A stretch of 64,000 nucleotides of DNA from Sulfolobales archaeon (GCA_026419835.1 JAOAKQ010000003.1:59237-123236); one strand, 5' to 3'; positions 43,862 through 54,241 are shown, counted from the first letter of the stretch. Translations and numbers: made by a program. Notes: generated by a model from the letters alone, not told the origin.

Positions 43862-44377
43862 GTGGGAGACCCTAAGAAATCTAGAAAAACGTGGGAGAAG
43901 CCGGGTCATCCGTGGATTAAGGAAAGGCTCGTTGAGGAAATGGAACTTCTAGGTCAGTACGGACTTAGAAATAAGAGGGAGCTATGGAAAGCTCAAACTA
44001 TTCTGAGAACGATCAGAGAGAGAGCGAAGGCTCTTCTATCTCTTCCCGAGGCAGATAGAGTATCTAGGGAGAGGGCTCTAGTAAAGAAGCTCTACAACAT
44101 AGGATTGCTGGAAAGCGATAAGGCGACTATAGACGACATACTGGGGTTGACGGTTAGAAACGTCCTGGAGAGAAGACTCCAGACGGTTGTCTACAAGAAG
44201 GGGTTGGCTAGGACTATTCACGAAGCAAGACAGCTAATAGCTCACGGTCACATAGCTATAGCTGGGCGGAGAGCGAAGTCTCCGGGTAGGTTAGTATCGA
44301 GAAATGAAGAAGATTTAATAAGCTACTCACCCACATCTCCCTACTACATGAAGCAGCCGTCCAGAGCGTCTACGTAG
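43862..44377 (+). CDS. rps4: 30S ribosomal protein S4
   Basis: Primary 16S rRNA-binding protein. The 171-aa protein has the N-terminal '[18 protein letters not shown]' and an S4 domain ('[30 protein letters not shown]'). Length and position in the operon are typical of archaea. GTG start, 10 nt after S13. Confidence 0.98.
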   Translation: MGDPKKSRKTWEKPGHPWIKERLVEEMELLGQYGLRNKRELWKAQTILRTIRERAKALLSLPEADRVSRERALVKKLYNIGLLESDKATIDDILGLTVRNVLERRLQTVVYKKGLARTIHEARQLIAHGHIAIAGRRAKSPGRLVSRNEEDLISYSPTSPYYMKQPSRAST

Positions 44378-44387
44378 GTGGTTTTCT

Positions 44388-44789
44388 ATGGGTATGTCGC
44401 TACGTGAACTCAAGTGGGGCATCGTCCACGTATTCAGCTCGTTCAACAACACCATAGTGCACGTAACAGACCTCAGTGGAGCTGAAACAGTTTCTCGATG
44501 GTCTGGCGGTATGGTGGTTAAGGCCGATAGGGAGAAGCCCTCACCCTACACAGCGATGATGATTGCCTATAGAACGTCTCAAGATGCTATCGATAAGGGG
44601 GTCTCAGCCGTTCACATAAAGGTTAGGGGTGTCGGCGGCCACGGACCCAAGATACCGGGTCCCGGAGCTCAGGCAGCTATAAGAGCTATAGCTAGGTCTG
44701 GACTAATAATAGGTAGAATAGAGGATATTACACCAATACCTCACGATTCCACCAGAAGACCTGGAGGCCGCCGCGGTAGGAGAGTGTAG
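44388..44789 (+). CDS. rps11: 30S ribosomal protein S11
   Basis: Platform protein of the small subunit. Typical blocks: '[22 protein letters not shown]', '[20 protein letters not shown]' and the C-terminal '[18 protein letters not shown]'. The second Met (44394) may be the true start. 10 nt after rps4. Confidence 0.98.
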   Translation: MGMSLRELKWGIVHVFSSFNNTIVHVTDLSGAETVSRWSGGMVVKADREKPSPYTAMMIAYRTSQDAIDKGVSAVHIKVRGVGGHGPKIPGPGAQAAIRAIARSGLIIGRIEDITPIPHDSTRRPGGRRGRRV

Positions 44790-44798
44790 GGAAGTGCG

Positions 44799-45632
44799 AT
44801 GGTCAGTATAGACGTTCTGGAGAGGAGTAGTAGTGAGATAACCCTGGTTCTAAAAGACGTACCTCTCGAATACGCTAACGCTGTAAGAAGAGCGGTACTG
44901 GAGGAGGTACCTACGATGGCTGTTGACTACGTAGTTTTCTACGACAATACTTCAGCACTGAGCGACGAGATAATATCTCACCGCATATCTATGATACCTC
45001 TAAAGTCTGATACCGCTATTGAGCGCTATAAACAGCCCGAGGAGTGTAAGTCCAGCTCACCACCGGATGGATGCTACACGAGCCTGTACCTAGAGGCTGA
45101 AACCGGTCACCAAGAAGAACTCGTAGTCTACTCTAGAGACCTAAAACCGCAGGAAGACCCGGAAGTGATACCTGTTTATAGAGATATCCCAATTCTAAAA
45201 CTGGGGCCCCAGCAGAGAGTCGTCCTGGAAGCGTGGGCTCGGCTAGGTAGAGGAAGGGAGCACATTAAGTGGTCCCCAGCAGCTGTTTCAGTACTAACTC
45301 ACGTACCTATGATCACTATACACGCAGATAGGTGCGTTATGTGTAGGCTATGCGCTGAAAACTGCCCTACGAAAGCTATAGATGTCAAAGACAGTAAGAT
45401 TCAGATAGATGAGAGTAAGTGCACTCTCTGCAGACAATGCGTTAAGGTTTGTAGAACTGAAGCGGTAGAGCTTGACTGGCGTAAGGATGAGTACAAGCTT
45501 CATGTAGAGTCTAGCGGTGTTTTAAAACCGGAGAGGATCGTTCTAGAAGCAATGACCCAGGTCAAGAAGAAGCTGCAGATTTTCTATGAAGAATTTGAGA
45601 AAGCTCTATCCGCTACCGGTGTAAAGCTATGA
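44799..45632 (+). CDS. rpoD: RNA polymerase subunit D with two [4Fe-4S] motifs
   Basis: Archaeal counterpart of Rpb3/alpha, which forms the assembly platform with L, N and P. The 277-aa protein has a dimerisation domain ('VPLEYANAVRRAVLEEVPT'). An inserted ferredoxin-like domain has two complete clusters, C179-x2-C182-x2-C185-x3-C189-P and C208-x2-C211-x2-C214-x3-C218. Both cluster motifs are intact, unlike lineages that have lost one. It overlaps rpl18e by 4 nt (ATGA). Confidence 0.97.
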   Translation: MVSIDVLERSSSEITLVLKDVPLEYANAVRRAVLEEVPTMAVDYVVFYDNTSALSDEIISHRISMIPLKSDTAIERYKQPEECKSSSPPDGCYTSLYLEAETGHQEELVVYSRDLKPQEDPEVIPVYRDIPILKLGPQQRVVLEAWARLGRGREHIKWSPAAVSVLTHVPMITIHADRCVMCRLCAENCPTKAIDVKDSKIQIDESKCTLCRQCVKVCRTEAVELDWRKDEYKLHVESSGVLKPERIVLEAMTQVKKKLQIFYEEFEKALSATGVKL

Positions 45633-45991
45633 AGAGAACTGGGCCAACCAACTTAGTTCTGAGGAAGTTAATCAGGGAGTTGAGAAAGAGCTCCAATCAG
45701 TACAGCGTCGGGATCTGGGATTACGTAGCGGAGCTACTGGAGAAGCCATCTAGAGAGCGTGTGGTAGTTAACTTAAGTAAGTTAAATAGGTGCTGCGGGC
45801 AGGGTGAGTACGTCGTCGTTCCGGGCAAGGTTCTCGGGTCTGGAGACCTAGAGAAGCCTCTGCTTGTCGCAGCGGTATCGTTCTCGAAGAAAGCCGTAGA
45901 GAAGATACGTAAAGCTGGTGGTTCAACTATCTCCATACCAGATCTTCTAAAGATAAATCCCAGAGGGTCTAACGTGAGGGTGGTGGTGTGA
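45629..45991 (+). CDS. rpl18e: 50S ribosomal protein L18e
   Basis: The 120-aa protein matches archaeal L18e: 'TNLVLRKLIRELRKSS', 'NLSKLNRC', 'VVPGKVLGSGDLEKPLLVAAVSFS'. Overlaps its neighbours on both sides by 4 nt, so translation is coupled. Confidence 0.97.
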   Translation: MKRTGPTNLVLRKLIRELRKSSNQYSVGIWDYVAELLEKPSRERVVVNLSKLNRCCGQGEYVVVPGKVLGSGDLEKPLLVAAVSFSKKAVEKIRKAGGSTISIPDLLKINPRGSNVRVVV

Positions 45992-46443
45992 GCTACGGTA
46001 GAGAAGTACTGATAAATGCTGAGGGCCTAGTTCTAGGGAGACTAGCCTCCATTGTAGCTAAGCTCCTCATCTATGGCTATAGAGTCTACATAGTAAATGC
46101 TGAGAGAGCCGTTGTAAGTGGCGACCCGCAGATGGTGAAGGAATCCTACGCACTCTGGTTCGAGATTAAAACTCTGAGAAATCCGGAGAAGTGGTCACCT
46201 CACAGACCTAGAAACCCTGTCTCAATAGTTAAATACGCCGTTCGCGGAATGCTCCCCAAGCACCCATTTAAGAAGATCTTACTATTGAAGAGACTTAAAG
46301 TATACGTTGGATACCCCGATGAATTGAAGAAAGCGAAGCTTCGCACGATCGATGTCTCAGCTATCTGCAGTAGAAAGCTCGGGCACAAGTACGTTACTTT
46401 AGGTGAGGTAGCTAAGTACTTGGGGTGGAGGGGAGAGCTGTGA
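45988..46443 (+). CDS. rpl13: 50S ribosomal protein L13
   Basis: The 151-aa protein matches L13: 'INAEGLVLGRLASIVAKLL', 'VNAERAVVSGDP', 'VRGMLPKHPFKKILLLKRLKVYVG'. GTG start in a GTGA overlap with L18e; its end overlaps rps9. Confidence 0.97.
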   Translation: MSYGREVLINAEGLVLGRLASIVAKLLIYGYRVYIVNAERAVVSGDPQMVKESYALWFEIKTLRNPEKWSPHRPRNPVSIVKYAVRGMLPKHPFKKILLLKRLKVYVGYPDELKKAKLRTIDVSAICSRKLGHKYVTLGEVAKYLGWRGEL

Positions 46444-46883
46444 GTACTGAAACTACCTCGAGAACTGATGTCTCGAGGTCTGGAAGAGTAGTTGTAGAGG
46501 TTGGGAAGAGAAAGACGGCTATTGCGAGAGCTATTATAACTTCCGGTACTGGTAGAGTCTGGGTTAATGGTATTCCTCTCGAGGTACACCCAGTTGAGCT
46601 AGCTAGGATTAAGATGATGGAACCTCTTCTACTAGCTGGTGATAGTATAAGAAACTCGGTAGATGTATACGTGCGAGTAAGTGGAGGTGGGTACATGGCT
46701 CAGGCTGAAGCCGTTAGAATAGCTATAGCTAGGGGGCTCGTAAGGTTTACGAATAACGAGGAGCTAAAGCAGGTATTTAGGGAGTACTCTAGGTACATGC
46801 TCTCGGGGGACCCCCGCCAGACGGAGCCTGAGAAGTGGATGAGGTATAGTGCTAGAAGGTGGAGGCAGAAGTCCTATAGGTGA
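46440..46883 (+). CDS. rps9: 30S ribosomal protein S9
   Basis: The track ORF starts at GTG 46425, but GTG 46440 lies at the L13 stop and after GGGGAG, so it is preferred. Family blocks: '[19 protein letters not shown]', '[19 protein letters not shown]' and the C-terminal '[12 protein letters not shown]', which reaches into the P site. Confidence 0.97.
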   Translation: MSTETTSRTDVSRSGRVVVEVGKRKTAIARAIITSGTGRVWVNGIPLEVHPVELARIKMMEPLLLAGDSIRNSVDVYVRVSGGGYMAQAEAVRIAIARGLVRFTNNEELKQVFREYSRYMLSGDPRQTEPEKWMRYSARRWRQKSYR

Positions 46884-47089
46884 TCGCACTGATTATTCCA
46901 GTTAGATGCTTTACGTGCGGTAAGGTCATCGGGCACCTCTGGGAGGAGTACGCTAGGAGAGTTTCGAAAGGCGAGAAACCTGAGGACGTTCTAAACGACC
47001 TCGGAATTAAGAGGTACTGCTGTAGAAGAATGTTCCTATCTCACGTAGATTTAATAGATGAAATCATTGTTTACGGTAGGAAGGTGTAG
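46880..47089 (+). CDS. rpoN: RNA polymerase subunit N
   Basis: Zinc-binding Rpb10 homologue that holds the D-L platform. The 69-aa protein has '[18 protein letters not shown]' and [16 protein letters not shown], the CX2C plus CC zinc site. GTG start overlaps the rps9 stop by 4 nt. RpoK, often next in archaea, is not present here; S2 follows directly. Confidence 0.97.
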   Translation: MIALIIPVRCFTCGKVIGHLWEEYARRVSKGEKPEDVLNDLGIKRYCCRRMFLSHVDLIDEIIVYGRKV

Positions 47090-47092
47090 ATA

Positions 47093-47746
47093 TTGAGCGC
47101 GCAGAAGCGTTACGCCGATGAAGCCCCTAAGATAATCTCAGAACTTCTAGTACCGGCGGAACTCTACCTAGAGGCTGGGGTACACATAGGCACCTACGTC
47201 TGCACTAAGTACATGAAGAGATTTGTCTACAAGTCTAGACCCGACGGACCGTACATTCTCGATATTAGAAAGATAGATGAAAGATTGAGAATAGCGGCGA
47301 AGTTCATAGCTTCCTTCGACCTACGCTCAGTGCTAGCTGTATCGTCGAGACCCTACGGCTTCACACCAGTTCAGAAATTCGCGGAGTTTACTGGTGCTAG
47401 GCATGTCGTAGGTAGATTCATTCCGGGAACTATAACCAATCCATACCTAGACATACACGTAGATGCTGAAGTACTGCTAGCTTCGGACCCTAGAGTAGAT
47501 GAGCAGGCTATTGAAGAAGCTTCTAAAGTAGGTATTCCAGTAGTTGCGATAGCGAGCACAGATGCTAAACTAAGTAACGTAGACCTAGTCGTACCGGGTA
47601 ACAATAAGGGAAGGAAATCTCTAGCTCTCATATACTGGCTACTAGCTAGACAGGTACTGAGAGAAAGGGGAGTCCTCCAAGCAGATGGAAACCTACCCGT
47701 AAGCTATGAAGTATTTGAAACTAAGGTGGCGGCGGTTGAACGTTAG
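47093..47746 (+). CDS. rps2: 30S ribosomal protein S2
   Basis: The 217-aa protein matches archaeal S2/SA: '[31 protein letters not shown]', '[16 protein letters not shown]' and '[19 protein letters not shown]'. TTG start 3 nt after rpoN; its 3' end overlaps the MEMO gene by 11 nt. Confidence 0.97.
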   Translation: MSAQKRYADEAPKIISELLVPAELYLEAGVHIGTYVCTKYMKRFVYKSRPDGPYILDIRKIDERLRIAAKFIASFDLRSVLAVSSRPYGFTPVQKFAEFTGARHVVGRFIPGTITNPYLDIHVDAEVLLASDPRVDEQAIEEASKVGIPVVAIASTDAKLSNVDLVVPGNNKGRKSLALIYWLLARQVLRERGVLQADGNLPVSYEVFETKVAAVER

Positions 47747-48599
47747 AAGAGCTGTAGTAGCCGGTCAGTTCTACGAAAATAATCCCAGAGACTTGGTAGA
47801 GCAGATAGAGAGCTGTTTTCTACACGAGCTAGGTCCTCGAGAACTACCGAAAGCGGAGGCTTCTCCCAAGAGAGTTAGCTTAGGGTTCGTAGTCCCTCAC
47901 GCAGGATACATGTACAGCGGCCCAGCTGCAGCACACGCATACTACGCATTCTCCCTAGAGAAGAAGCCTACGACAGTGGTACTAATAGGACCGAACCACA
48001 CAGGTGTAGGTCCTTCAGTATCCGTATACCCAGATGGGTACTGGGAAACACCTCTTGGAAGAGTACCCGTAGATTCAGAACTGACTAAGTTAATCGTCGA
48101 GAAGAGTAAGTTTGCTAGACTAGATACAGCTGCTCATGAATACGAACACTCACTTGAAGTTCAACTACCATTTATACAGTACACGCTCAAAACGAATTTC
48201 AACATAGTTCCCATAACTATTCTAAACCAGACACCGAGAGTAGCTGAAGACTTAGCTAAGGCAGTACTCTCAGCAATTCAAACATTAAGGAGAGACCTCT
48301 TCGATGTAGTAGTAATAGCTACCTCAGACCTAACCCATTACGAACCTCATGAAGTAGCATATAGAAAAGACAGATTGGTTATAGAGAAAATAACTAGTCT
48401 AGACCCCGAAGGACTTTTCAGGGTTGTCGTAGATAAGGGTATCAGTATGTGCGGTCCTGGAAGTGCTATGGCGCTAATCTACCTAGCCAAGGCGGTAAAT
48501 GCTGGAGGAGTTCGTCTACTGAAGTATATAACCTCCGGGGATGTTACCGGAGAGAAAAGCTGGGTAGTTGGCTACGCTTCGATACAGATACTGTGGTAG
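47736..48599 (+). CDS. MEMO1 family protein
   Basis: The track ORF opens at 47706 inside rps2. TTG 47736 gives the normal start '[17 protein letters not shown]'. MEMO proteins resemble class III nonhaem iron dioxygenases; the metal-site-like residues are visible in [23 protein letters not shown] and [15 protein letters not shown], plus '[11 protein letters not shown]'. Archaeal MEMO genes commonly end this ribosomal operon, often before mevalonate kinase, which is not seen here. The archaeal function is not established. Confidence 0.92.
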   Translation: MNVRRAVVAGQFYENNPRDLVEQIESCFLHELGPRELPKAEASPKRVSLGFVVPHAGYMYSGPAAAHAYYAFSLEKKPTTVVLIGPNHTGVGPSVSVYPDGYWETPLGRVPVDSELTKLIVEKSKFARLDTAAHEYEHSLEVQLPFIQYTLKTNFNIVPITILNQTPRVAEDLAKAVLSAIQTLRRDLFDVVVIATSDLTHYEPHEVAYRKDRLVIEKITSLDPEGLFRVVVDKGISMCGPGSAMALIYLAKAVNAGGVRLLKYITSGDVTGEKSWVVGYASIQILW

Positions 48600-48640
48600 A
48601 ACCGCTCTGTGTTTATTGACGGTGTGCTACCGTAGCGAAG

Positions 48641-49189
48641 TTAGAGATAGTGTCTAATGGTATTCACTCCATTGAGTCGTCCGTACAGTACTTCTTCTAG
48701 TATCGACGACCTCACGACTCTATTACCTAGAGCGAGGTAGGCCTTCTTTCCCTTAACATCTAGGCCCAGCAGTATGTATATCTGATTAAATTCACTCGGC
48801 GGATCGGGGAAGCACAGGAGTTTGAGTATAGTTTTGAAAGTTTCAGCTACTATACCCTTAGCTCTAATGTCCTGAGGATTCAGTAGGAGACTCTCTATAT
48901 CGTTGGACCTTAGAGCGTTGTTGATGGAGTTCAATACTTTCTGGTAGTGGAGTAAGCTACAGCCACTAGAAAATAGTACAGGGCAATCTACCGAAGTCGA
49001 CGATTTAACTCTTATATTGTCTACCTTCCTCGATAGCAAGACCATGATGACATCCTTATTTAATGTCGAGGAAAAGAAGCAGTCAAGCAGTACTGTACTC
49101 CTATGGCACGAAGGTCTTACTAGTAAGTGGGGAATCCATAGGTAGCTGAGATTTTTTGGAAGTTTCGCTTTCGACACATCGATAAACAT
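48641..49189 (-). CDS. Uncharacterised 182-aa protein
   Basis: Family not recognised. The sequence alternates hydrophobic strands and polar loops and contains several cysteines (LLVRPSCHRS, LLDCFFSS, VDCPVLFSSGCSLLHY). No P-loop, zinc ribbon or membrane span. It sits between the MEMO gene (convergent) and rps28e (same strand, 36 nt upstream), so it may be co-transcribed with rps28e. Confidence 0.55.
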   Translation of the reverse strand: MFIDVSKAKLPKNLSYLWIPHLLVRPSCHRSTVLLDCFFSSTLNKDVIMVLLSRKVDNIRVKSSTSVDCPVLFSSGCSLLHYQKVLNSINNALRSNDIESLLLNPQDIRAKGIVAETFKTILKLLCFPDPPSEFNQIYILLGLDVKGKKAYLALGNRVVRSSILEEVLYGRLNGVNTIRHYL

Positions 49190-49225
49190 TCTCTCAGCTC
49201 GATGATTTGATGTCGGTGGGTATCT

Positions 49226-49483
49226 CTACTTCGCGGTCAGCTTCTTTGCTTCTCTCTCAGTTTCTCTGAGAATTATTATATCACCAACTCTCACAGGGCC
49301 CTTAACGTTTCTCGTAATAACCCTACCCTTATCCCTACCGTCCAGAACTCTAACTCTGACCTGGGTAATCTCTCCGGTAACGCCCGTTCTTCCAACTATC
49401 TGAAGTACTTCAGCTGGAAATCCGAACTCCTCCACTACGTTGACCTCGGGCTGGGTTACATCGATCTTTCTAGCTTCACTCAT
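49226..49483 (-). CDS. rps28e: 30S ribosomal protein S28e
   Basis: The 85-aa protein matches S28e: '[31 protein letters not shown]' (OB-fold) and '[21 protein letters not shown]'. ATG start. Its TTTAAA box is the right half of the 22-bp symmetric promoter shared with rpl24e. L7Ae, often its partner, is not adjacent. Confidence 0.97.
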   Translation of the reverse strand: MSEARKIDVTQPEVNVVEEFGFPAEVLQIVGRTGVTGEITQVRVRVLDGRDKGRVITRNVKGPVRVGDIIILRETEREAKKLTAK

Positions 49484-49509
49484 TTCAACACCTCTTTCAA
49501 AACGCAGCC

Positions 49510-49531
49510 CCGCTTTAAAGCTTTAAAGCGG
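49510..49531. promoter_or_regulatory. Palindromic bidirectional promoter of rps28e and rpl24e
   Basis: CGCTTTAAAGCTTTAAAGCG plus one more matched base each side is a perfect 22-bp palindrome containing two TTTAAA boxes. The left box is about 30-35 nt before the rps28e ATG and the right box about 32-37 nt before the rpl24e ATG at 49559. Each gene therefore gets a correctly spaced TATA element. Confidence 0.75.
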
Positions 49532-49558
49532 CACAATGTAGTAGTGAGGGTACGGCGC

Positions 49559-49741
49559 ATGCCGAAAGTATACTCATGTAGTTTCTGCGGTAAGCAAGTA
49601 GAGCCCGGGTCCGGGCTTACTTACGTACTTAGAAATGGAACTATACTGCACTTTTGCTCAAGTAAGTGCTTTAAGAACTTCAAGCTCGGTAGAGACCCTA
49701 AGAAAACCCCGTGGAGTGCTTACTACGTTGCGAGAAAGTGA
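49559..49741 (+). CDS. rpl24e: 50S ribosomal protein L24e
   Basis: The track start is GTG 49544. ATG 49559 (MPKVYSCSFCGKQVEPGSG) fits the family and the TATA spacing. Zinc finger C-x2-C (CSFCG) and C-x3-C (HFCSSKCFKNF) are present; about 60 aa, as usual. Followed at once by ndk, the conserved archaeal order. Confidence 0.96.
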   Translation: MPKVYSCSFCGKQVEPGSGLTYVLRNGTILHFCSSKCFKNFKLGRDPKKTPWSAYYVARK

Positions 49742-49747
49742 TCTCTA

Positions 49748-50179
49748 TTGACTAGCAAGAAAGAACTCGTATTGATAAAACCTGATGGAGTTAGGAGGGG
49801 GCTCGTCGGGGAGGTTATTAGAAGACTTGAAATAAAGGGACTTAAGATATTGAAGCTTAAGATGCTTCAATTAACGCGGGAATGTGCCGAGAAACTATAC
49901 GATGTGCATAGGGGGAGGAGCTTCTACGAGGACTTAGTTAAGTTCATGTCTTCAGGTCCGGTAGTAGCTATATTAATTGAAGGAGATGAGTCTGTTGAAG
50001 TTGTTAGGGTGATGATAGGGCCAACGGACGGTAGGAAAGCTCCACCCGGTACTATTAGAGGTGATTACTCAACTTCAGTTCTCGAGAACGTAGTTCACGC
50101 AGCTGATAGTGAAGAGAGGGCTATTTACGAAGCTAAGATAGTCTTCGACCCCGAATGCGATAGCCTATCAAGCTCCTAG
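49748..50179 (+). CDS. ndk: Nucleoside diphosphate kinase
   Basis: Transfers gamma-phosphate between nucleotides. The 143-aa protein has '[23 protein letters not shown]', '[20 protein letters not shown]' and the active-site His in [14 protein letters not shown] (NxxHxSDS-like, here with Ala for the first Ser). TTG start, six nt after rpl24e. Confidence 0.96.
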   Translation: MTSKKELVLIKPDGVRRGLVGEVIRRLEIKGLKILKLKMLQLTRECAEKLYDVHRGRSFYEDLVKFMSSGPVVAILIEGDESVEVVRVMIGPTDGRKAPPGTIRGDYSTSVLENVVHAADSEERAIYEAKIVFDPECDSLSSS

Positions 50180-50323
50180 AGAAGACAGGTTTCTGAGTAA
50201 GAAACCGCGCTACACCCACTGAGTAGTTGCGTCTCATGTTACCTACTTGAACCACCGGGGTCATCAGGATAGTCGAACTTCTTTCACACAATACACCTAG
50301 GTCTACGAATTCGAGAGCTTATG

Positions 50324-50400
<77 letters not shown>

Positions 50401-50610
50401 CTTAAGTAGTAAAGCTGAAGAATATTTAAGGCTTCGGCCTAACGTCAAGAACTTCGGTAGTTAGGTACGTAATCGCAGGGAGTTCGAGGTCCGCGCTAGC
50501 TACGGTATGGGGTAGCTTGTTTAAAGATGGGGGGCTGAGCGTGTAGGTTAAAGCTTTTTACGCACCTAGAGCATAGGTAGACTGGAAACCAGTGCGGAGA
50601 GGATGCTAGG
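50401..50610. promoter_or_regulatory. Divergent region, tRNA-Lys promoter and zinc-ribbon gene promoter
   Basis: The left end holds the tRNA-Lys TATA box. On the plus strand GTTTAAAGA (about 50519) and GGTTAAAGCTTTTTA (about 50547-50561) are two candidate TATA elements for the gene at 50611. No RNA gene was recognised. Confidence 0.45.
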
Positions 50611-50841
50611 ATGCTGTGGAGGTACGATGGAGAAGTTAAATGCCCAAGGTGTGATAGTAGGGCGTCGGTGGTATCTGAAAAATCTACGTTAAATGGAAGT
50701 ATTAGTGTCCGGTATCTTTTAAAGTGCTTTCTATGTGGTTACCGCAGCGTTCTGCAGGAACTAACTATAACTAAGTCCGGAGATAAGCTGAAGATTAGGG
50801 TAGCGCCGCCGGTAGAACCAACTGTAGAGTTAAAGAAGTAG
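50611..50841 (+). CDS. Small zinc-ribbon protein
   Basis: The 76-aa protein has VKCPRCDSRASVV and KCFLCGYRSVLQEL, a C-x2-C/C-x2-C ribbon like those of TFS/RpoM and many small archaeal proteins, but without the TFS acidic hairpin (DE). The C-terminus is 'VAPPVEPTVELKK'. ATG start. No named family can be assigned; a transcription- or translation-related role is a guess. Confidence 0.7.
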   Translation: MLWRYDGEVKCPRCDSRASVVSEKSTLNGSISVRYLLKCFLCGYRSVLQELTITKSGDKLKIRVAPPVEPTVELKK

Positions 50842-51004
50842 AGCTACGGTTTAAAGTCAACAAATTTTACTCTGCGTCTACGCGTAGCTTACCGCAACAC
50901 TCTTTCTAATACGTACTTCAGCGTGGACGTACTAAGAGCTCTAGCTTAGGTGCTCTAGGTGTTAGTACCTCTTATTTCTTTAAGTCTACCTAGATTTTAG
51001 TGGA

Positions 51005-52525
51005 ATGGTGGAAGTGAGCTCTCCCCAAGAGATAAAGCTACCCCCCAGGCTCTACGCAATAGCAAGAGTCCTGTCGCAGCTTGGGGAAGCTTCCGCAGCT
51101 GAGATAGCTAAGCTAGTCGGTAGGAAGGTGCAGGACATTATGAGAGATCTGGCGGAGCTCGAGAGTAGGGGGTTTGTTGAGACCTTCAGGAAGACCTACT
51201 TCAGGGTGGAGCTCAGCGAACTTGGTAGAAAGTACCTCAGCGGCTCACTACCAGAGGAAGTTATCTTCAGGGAGCTATTAAGTAGGGGAAGTCTCAGCTT
51301 TATCGAGCTGAAGGAGCTCGGCTTGGGTAAGGATGAAGTCGAAGCAGCTATCGGGGTACTCAAGTCGCTGAATTCAATCAGAGTTGCGGGGGGTCGCATA
51401 AGCCTAGTAGAGAGTTCGAGTCAGAGAGTTGAGGAGTACGTACAGAGACTTAGAGAGGGACTACGGAGGTACTCAGTGCCGGTGATGCTGACCGAGGTAC
51501 CGGCATCCCTGTGGGAGGTTAGGAAGAGGGGCTTCATCACCATCCGCGAGCACAGAGAGGTATTTGCTAGAGCTACGGAGCTCCTAGTGAGCAGCTCCAG
51601 TAAGCTCGTGGAAGGTGAGGTAGTGACCGTTGTTACCCCGGAGATAATTAAGCTCGACAGCTGGGACTCTGTGGAGTTCAAGGCTTTCGATATATCTGTG
51701 GAGCTACCCAGGGCCACAGTAGCTAGGAAGCACTTCTTCAACGAGGTCCTGGACTACATGAGGGAACTGATGGTCTCGATGGGTTTCGAGGAGGTTAAGG
51801 GACCCCACGTAGAGCTCGAGTTGTGGAACTTTGACGCTCTATTCGTACCACAGCACCACCCAGCCCGCAGACCCACGGACGTCTACTACGTCGATAGGGA
51901 GCTCAGCGGCTCTTCCAGCGTGGGGGAAGTACTCGATGCGGTCGGGAGGTGCCACAGAACCTTCAGAGGGTACAATTGGGATCCTCGCAAAGCCCTTAGG
52001 CTCGTGCTCAGAACTCACTGCACTTCTGTATCAGCTAGAGTAATGTGGGAGAGAGGTGCCGGTGAGTACAGGGTCTTCACGATAGATAGGGTCTTTAGAC
52101 CCGACACTCCGGACCCAACGCACCTAATGGAGTTCCACCAGCTGGACGGAATAATAGTTGGGAGGAGAGTGTCCTTCAAGGACCTACTCCAGTTCTTCAG
52201 GGAGTTCTCCCGCGGTATGGGACTGGGGGAGGTCAGGTTCAAACCAGCCTACTTCCCGTTTACAGAGCCGAGCGTGGAGGGCTACGTTAAGCACCCTAAG
52301 TTGGGCTGGATAGAGGTGCTACCGGGGGGTATGTTCAGAAGGCAGGTACTGGAGCCGCTGGGACTTAAAGAGCTCAACGTAGCCGCTTGGGGCATTGGGG
52401 TTGACAGGATAGCTATGATATTGCTAGGCATAGATGACATAAGGGAGCTCTACACTGACGACGTGAAGGAGATTGAGAGAACGCCGATCCCGAGGGTGGT
52501 TCTAGGTGGTAGTAGTTTCGGTTAG
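51005..52525 (+). CDS. pheS: Phenylalanyl-tRNA synthetase alpha subunit
   Basis: Catalytic subunit of the alpha2-beta2 enzyme. The 506-aa archaeal form begins with winged-helix DNA/tRNA-binding repeats (SAAEIAKLVGRKVQDIMRDL). The class II core follows, with 'PQHHPARRPTDVYYV', motif 2 'VFRPDTPDPTHLMEFHQLDG' and motif 3 'NVAAWGIGVDRIAMILLGI'. GTG-coupled to pheT by a 20-nt overlap. Confidence 0.96.
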   Translation: MVEVSSPQEIKLPPRLYAIARVLSQLGEASAAEIAKLVGRKVQDIMRDLAELESRGFVETFRKTYFRVELSELGRKYLSGSLPEEVIFRELLSRGSLSFIELKELGLGKDEVEAAIGVLKSLNSIRVAGGRISLVESSSQRVEEYVQRLREGLRRYSVPVMLTEVPASLWEVRKRGFITIREHREVFARATELLVSSSSKLVEGEVVTVVTPEIIKLDSWDSVEFKAFDISVELPRATVARKHFFNEVLDYMRELMVSMGFEEVKGPHVELELWNFDALFVPQHHPARRPTDVYYVDRELSGSSSVGEVLDAVGRCHRTFRGYNWDPRKALRLVLRTHCTSVSARVMWERGAGEYRVFTIDRVFRPDTPDPTHLMEFHQLDGIIVGRRVSFKDLLQFFREFSRGMGLGEVRFKPAYFPFTEPSVEGYVKHPKLGWIEVLPGGMFRRQVLEPLGLKELNVAAWGIGVDRIAMILLGIDDIRELYTDDVKEIERTPIPRVVLGGSSFG

Positions 52526-54173
52526 AACGTGGGATCTGGCCCGCTTAATTGGAGTTCAAGTAGAGCTCGAGTCTCTTTCAACAATTTTAAGTAATTTAAA
52601 GCTGGAGGTAGAGGGGATTGAAGCCGATTCTCTAGTTTACGAAGCACCACACGATAGACCCGATCTCTACTCAGCTGAGGGACTAGCCAGAGCTATATCG
52701 CACCAGCTCGGTATTAGAAAACCCACTAAGTACTCCGTATCTAGAAGTAGTCTATACGTAGATTCGAGTGAAGCACCCAGCTATAGACCGTACGTTCTAA
52801 TGACTATTGTCAGAGGGGTGGAGCTGGACGATGAAGCAATTAGCCAGCTCTTCCAGCTTCAGGAAAAACTGCACCTATCTCACTGCGGTAATCGAGAGCT
52901 GGTTTCAATAGGTTTGTACGACCTCGACGAGCTAGCCTTTCCCGTATACTACAAGAGCGTCGATTCGGTAAAGTTTAGACCTCTCGGCTACGGTAGAGTT
53001 ATGGACGCCGCTGAGATGCTGGTTGAGACTGAGAAGGGGCGAGAGTACGGGCACTTAGTTAGAGAAGGTCTCTACCCGCTACTAATTGACTCAAGAGGCG
53101 CAGTGCTCTCGCTTCCACCAATCATAAACTCCGAAGATACTAGGGTAACGGAAAAGACTAGGAACCTACTAATAGACGTAACGGGGACCGAACCAGCTCT
53201 AATGGCTTCCATACTCACGGTCGTCACTATGGCCGCTTACGAGAGAGGTGCTAGGAGCGTTGAGGTAGTGCCAGTCGTGGGTGGAGCTATAGGGGAGGAC
53301 GTAGTTTTCAACATGCTCACGGGGAGAAGAATCCCAGTTAGAGCTAGCAGAATTTCCGAGCTCATAGGCGTTGAACTAAGCCTTGAGGAAGCTCTGAGAG
53401 ATATTGAGAAGCACGGGTACGTAGTTGAGTCCTTAGGAGAGAGTGAAGCAATTGTCTGGGTACCACCCTACAGAGTGGACGTTATTGACGAAGATGACGT
53501 GGTCGAAGACATAGCTATTTCGATTGATTACAACAGAATAGCTGGGAAACTAGAGCCTCCTACGCACAGAGGCGCGGTTCATCCTCTAGAAGCGGTATCT
53601 AAGTACGTGAGAGACGTACTAGTAGGGCTAGACTTTACCGAGGTTATCAGCTTCATTCTAACGGACCCGGACCACCTCACCACTCTAAAGTTTGCGAAGT
53701 TCGTGAGTGTTAAGAATCCGAAAATGAGGATTTACTCCGCTTTAAGACCTTCGCTACTACCCGGAATCTTGAGGAGTTTATCGAAGAACGTGAAGAAGTA
53801 CGGACTCCAGAACCTCAAGATCTTCGAGATCGGGGATGTTGTGGACCCGGAAACTCTAGCTACCACGAGGCTCGCCTCCGGCGCGGTATACGGGCTCGGC
53901 ACAACTCTAACTGACGGTCTCGCCGTAGCCAGGACTTTCCTAGAGGCGTTCGGCTTAAGGCCGCAGTTTAAGAAAGCTGAGGGGCCGGAGCTCGTTATAA
54001 GCGAGAGATTTGTTGTTGTCGAAATCGATGGGGTGTCTCTGGGTATAGTCGGCGAGGTTCACCCTAAGTACTTGAAGTACTTAGAACTTGAAGCTCCGGT
54101 AGCGGTTTTCGAAATTTCTGTAAGTAAGCTAGTTGAACTATTAGCACAACCCCTCAAGATACTTAGTGCGTAG
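52506..54173 (+). CDS. pheT: Phenylalanyl-tRNA synthetase beta subunit
   Basis: The 555-aa beta chain has the archaeal length, lacking the bacterial EMAP and anticodon domains. Visible are '[20 protein letters not shown]' (B1), the B3/B4 editing region, the B5 domain ('[21 protein letters not shown]') and the catalytic-like domain ('[20 protein letters not shown]'; FEIGDVV). GTG 52506 lies within pheS and is the only suitable start. Confidence 0.96.
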   Translation: MVVVSVRTWDLARLIGVQVELESLSTILSNLKLEVEGIEADSLVYEAPHDRPDLYSAEGLARAISHQLGIRKPTKYSVSRSSLYVDSSEAPSYRPYVLMTIVRGVELDDEAISQLFQLQEKLHLSHCGNRELVSIGLYDLDELAFPVYYKSVDSVKFRPLGYGRVMDAAEMLVETEKGREYGHLVREGLYPLLIDSRGAVLSLPPIINSEDTRVTEKTRNLLIDVTGTEPALMASILTVVTMAAYERGARSVEVVPVVGGAIGEDVVFNMLTGRRIPVRASRISELIGVELSLEEALRDIEKHGYVVESLGESEAIVWVPPYRVDVIDEDDVVEDIAISIDYNRIAGKLEPPTHRGAVHPLEAVSKYVRDVLVGLDFTEVISFILTDPDHLTTLKFAKFVSVKNPKMRIYSALRPSLLPGILRSLSKNVKKYGLQNLKIFEIGDVVDPETLATTRLASGAVYGLGTTLTDGLAVARTFLEAFGLRPQFKKAEGPELVISERFVVVEIDGVSLGIVGEVHPKYLKYLELEAPVAVFEISVSKLVELLAQPLKILSA

Positions 54174-54197
54174 GTCTCCGAATACTGGACCGCTACG

Positions 54198-54205
54198 CTT
54201 ATAAC
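54198..54205 (+). promoter_or_regulatory. TATA box of the RNA polymerase operon
   Basis: CTTATAAC lies about 40 nt before the rpoH TTG, predicting transcription start near 54228; a second AT-rich word, GTTTTAAG at 54218-54225, is closer and could serve instead. Confidence 0.45.
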
Positions 54206-54241
54206 TTACTTCAGCAAGTTTTAAGTAGCTGGGGTAGGGTC

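Noticed and set aside
50200-50323. Possible C/D-box sRNA (TGATGA on the minus strand near 50255)
   Set aside because: No matching D box CTGA at a suitable distance and no C'/D' pair.
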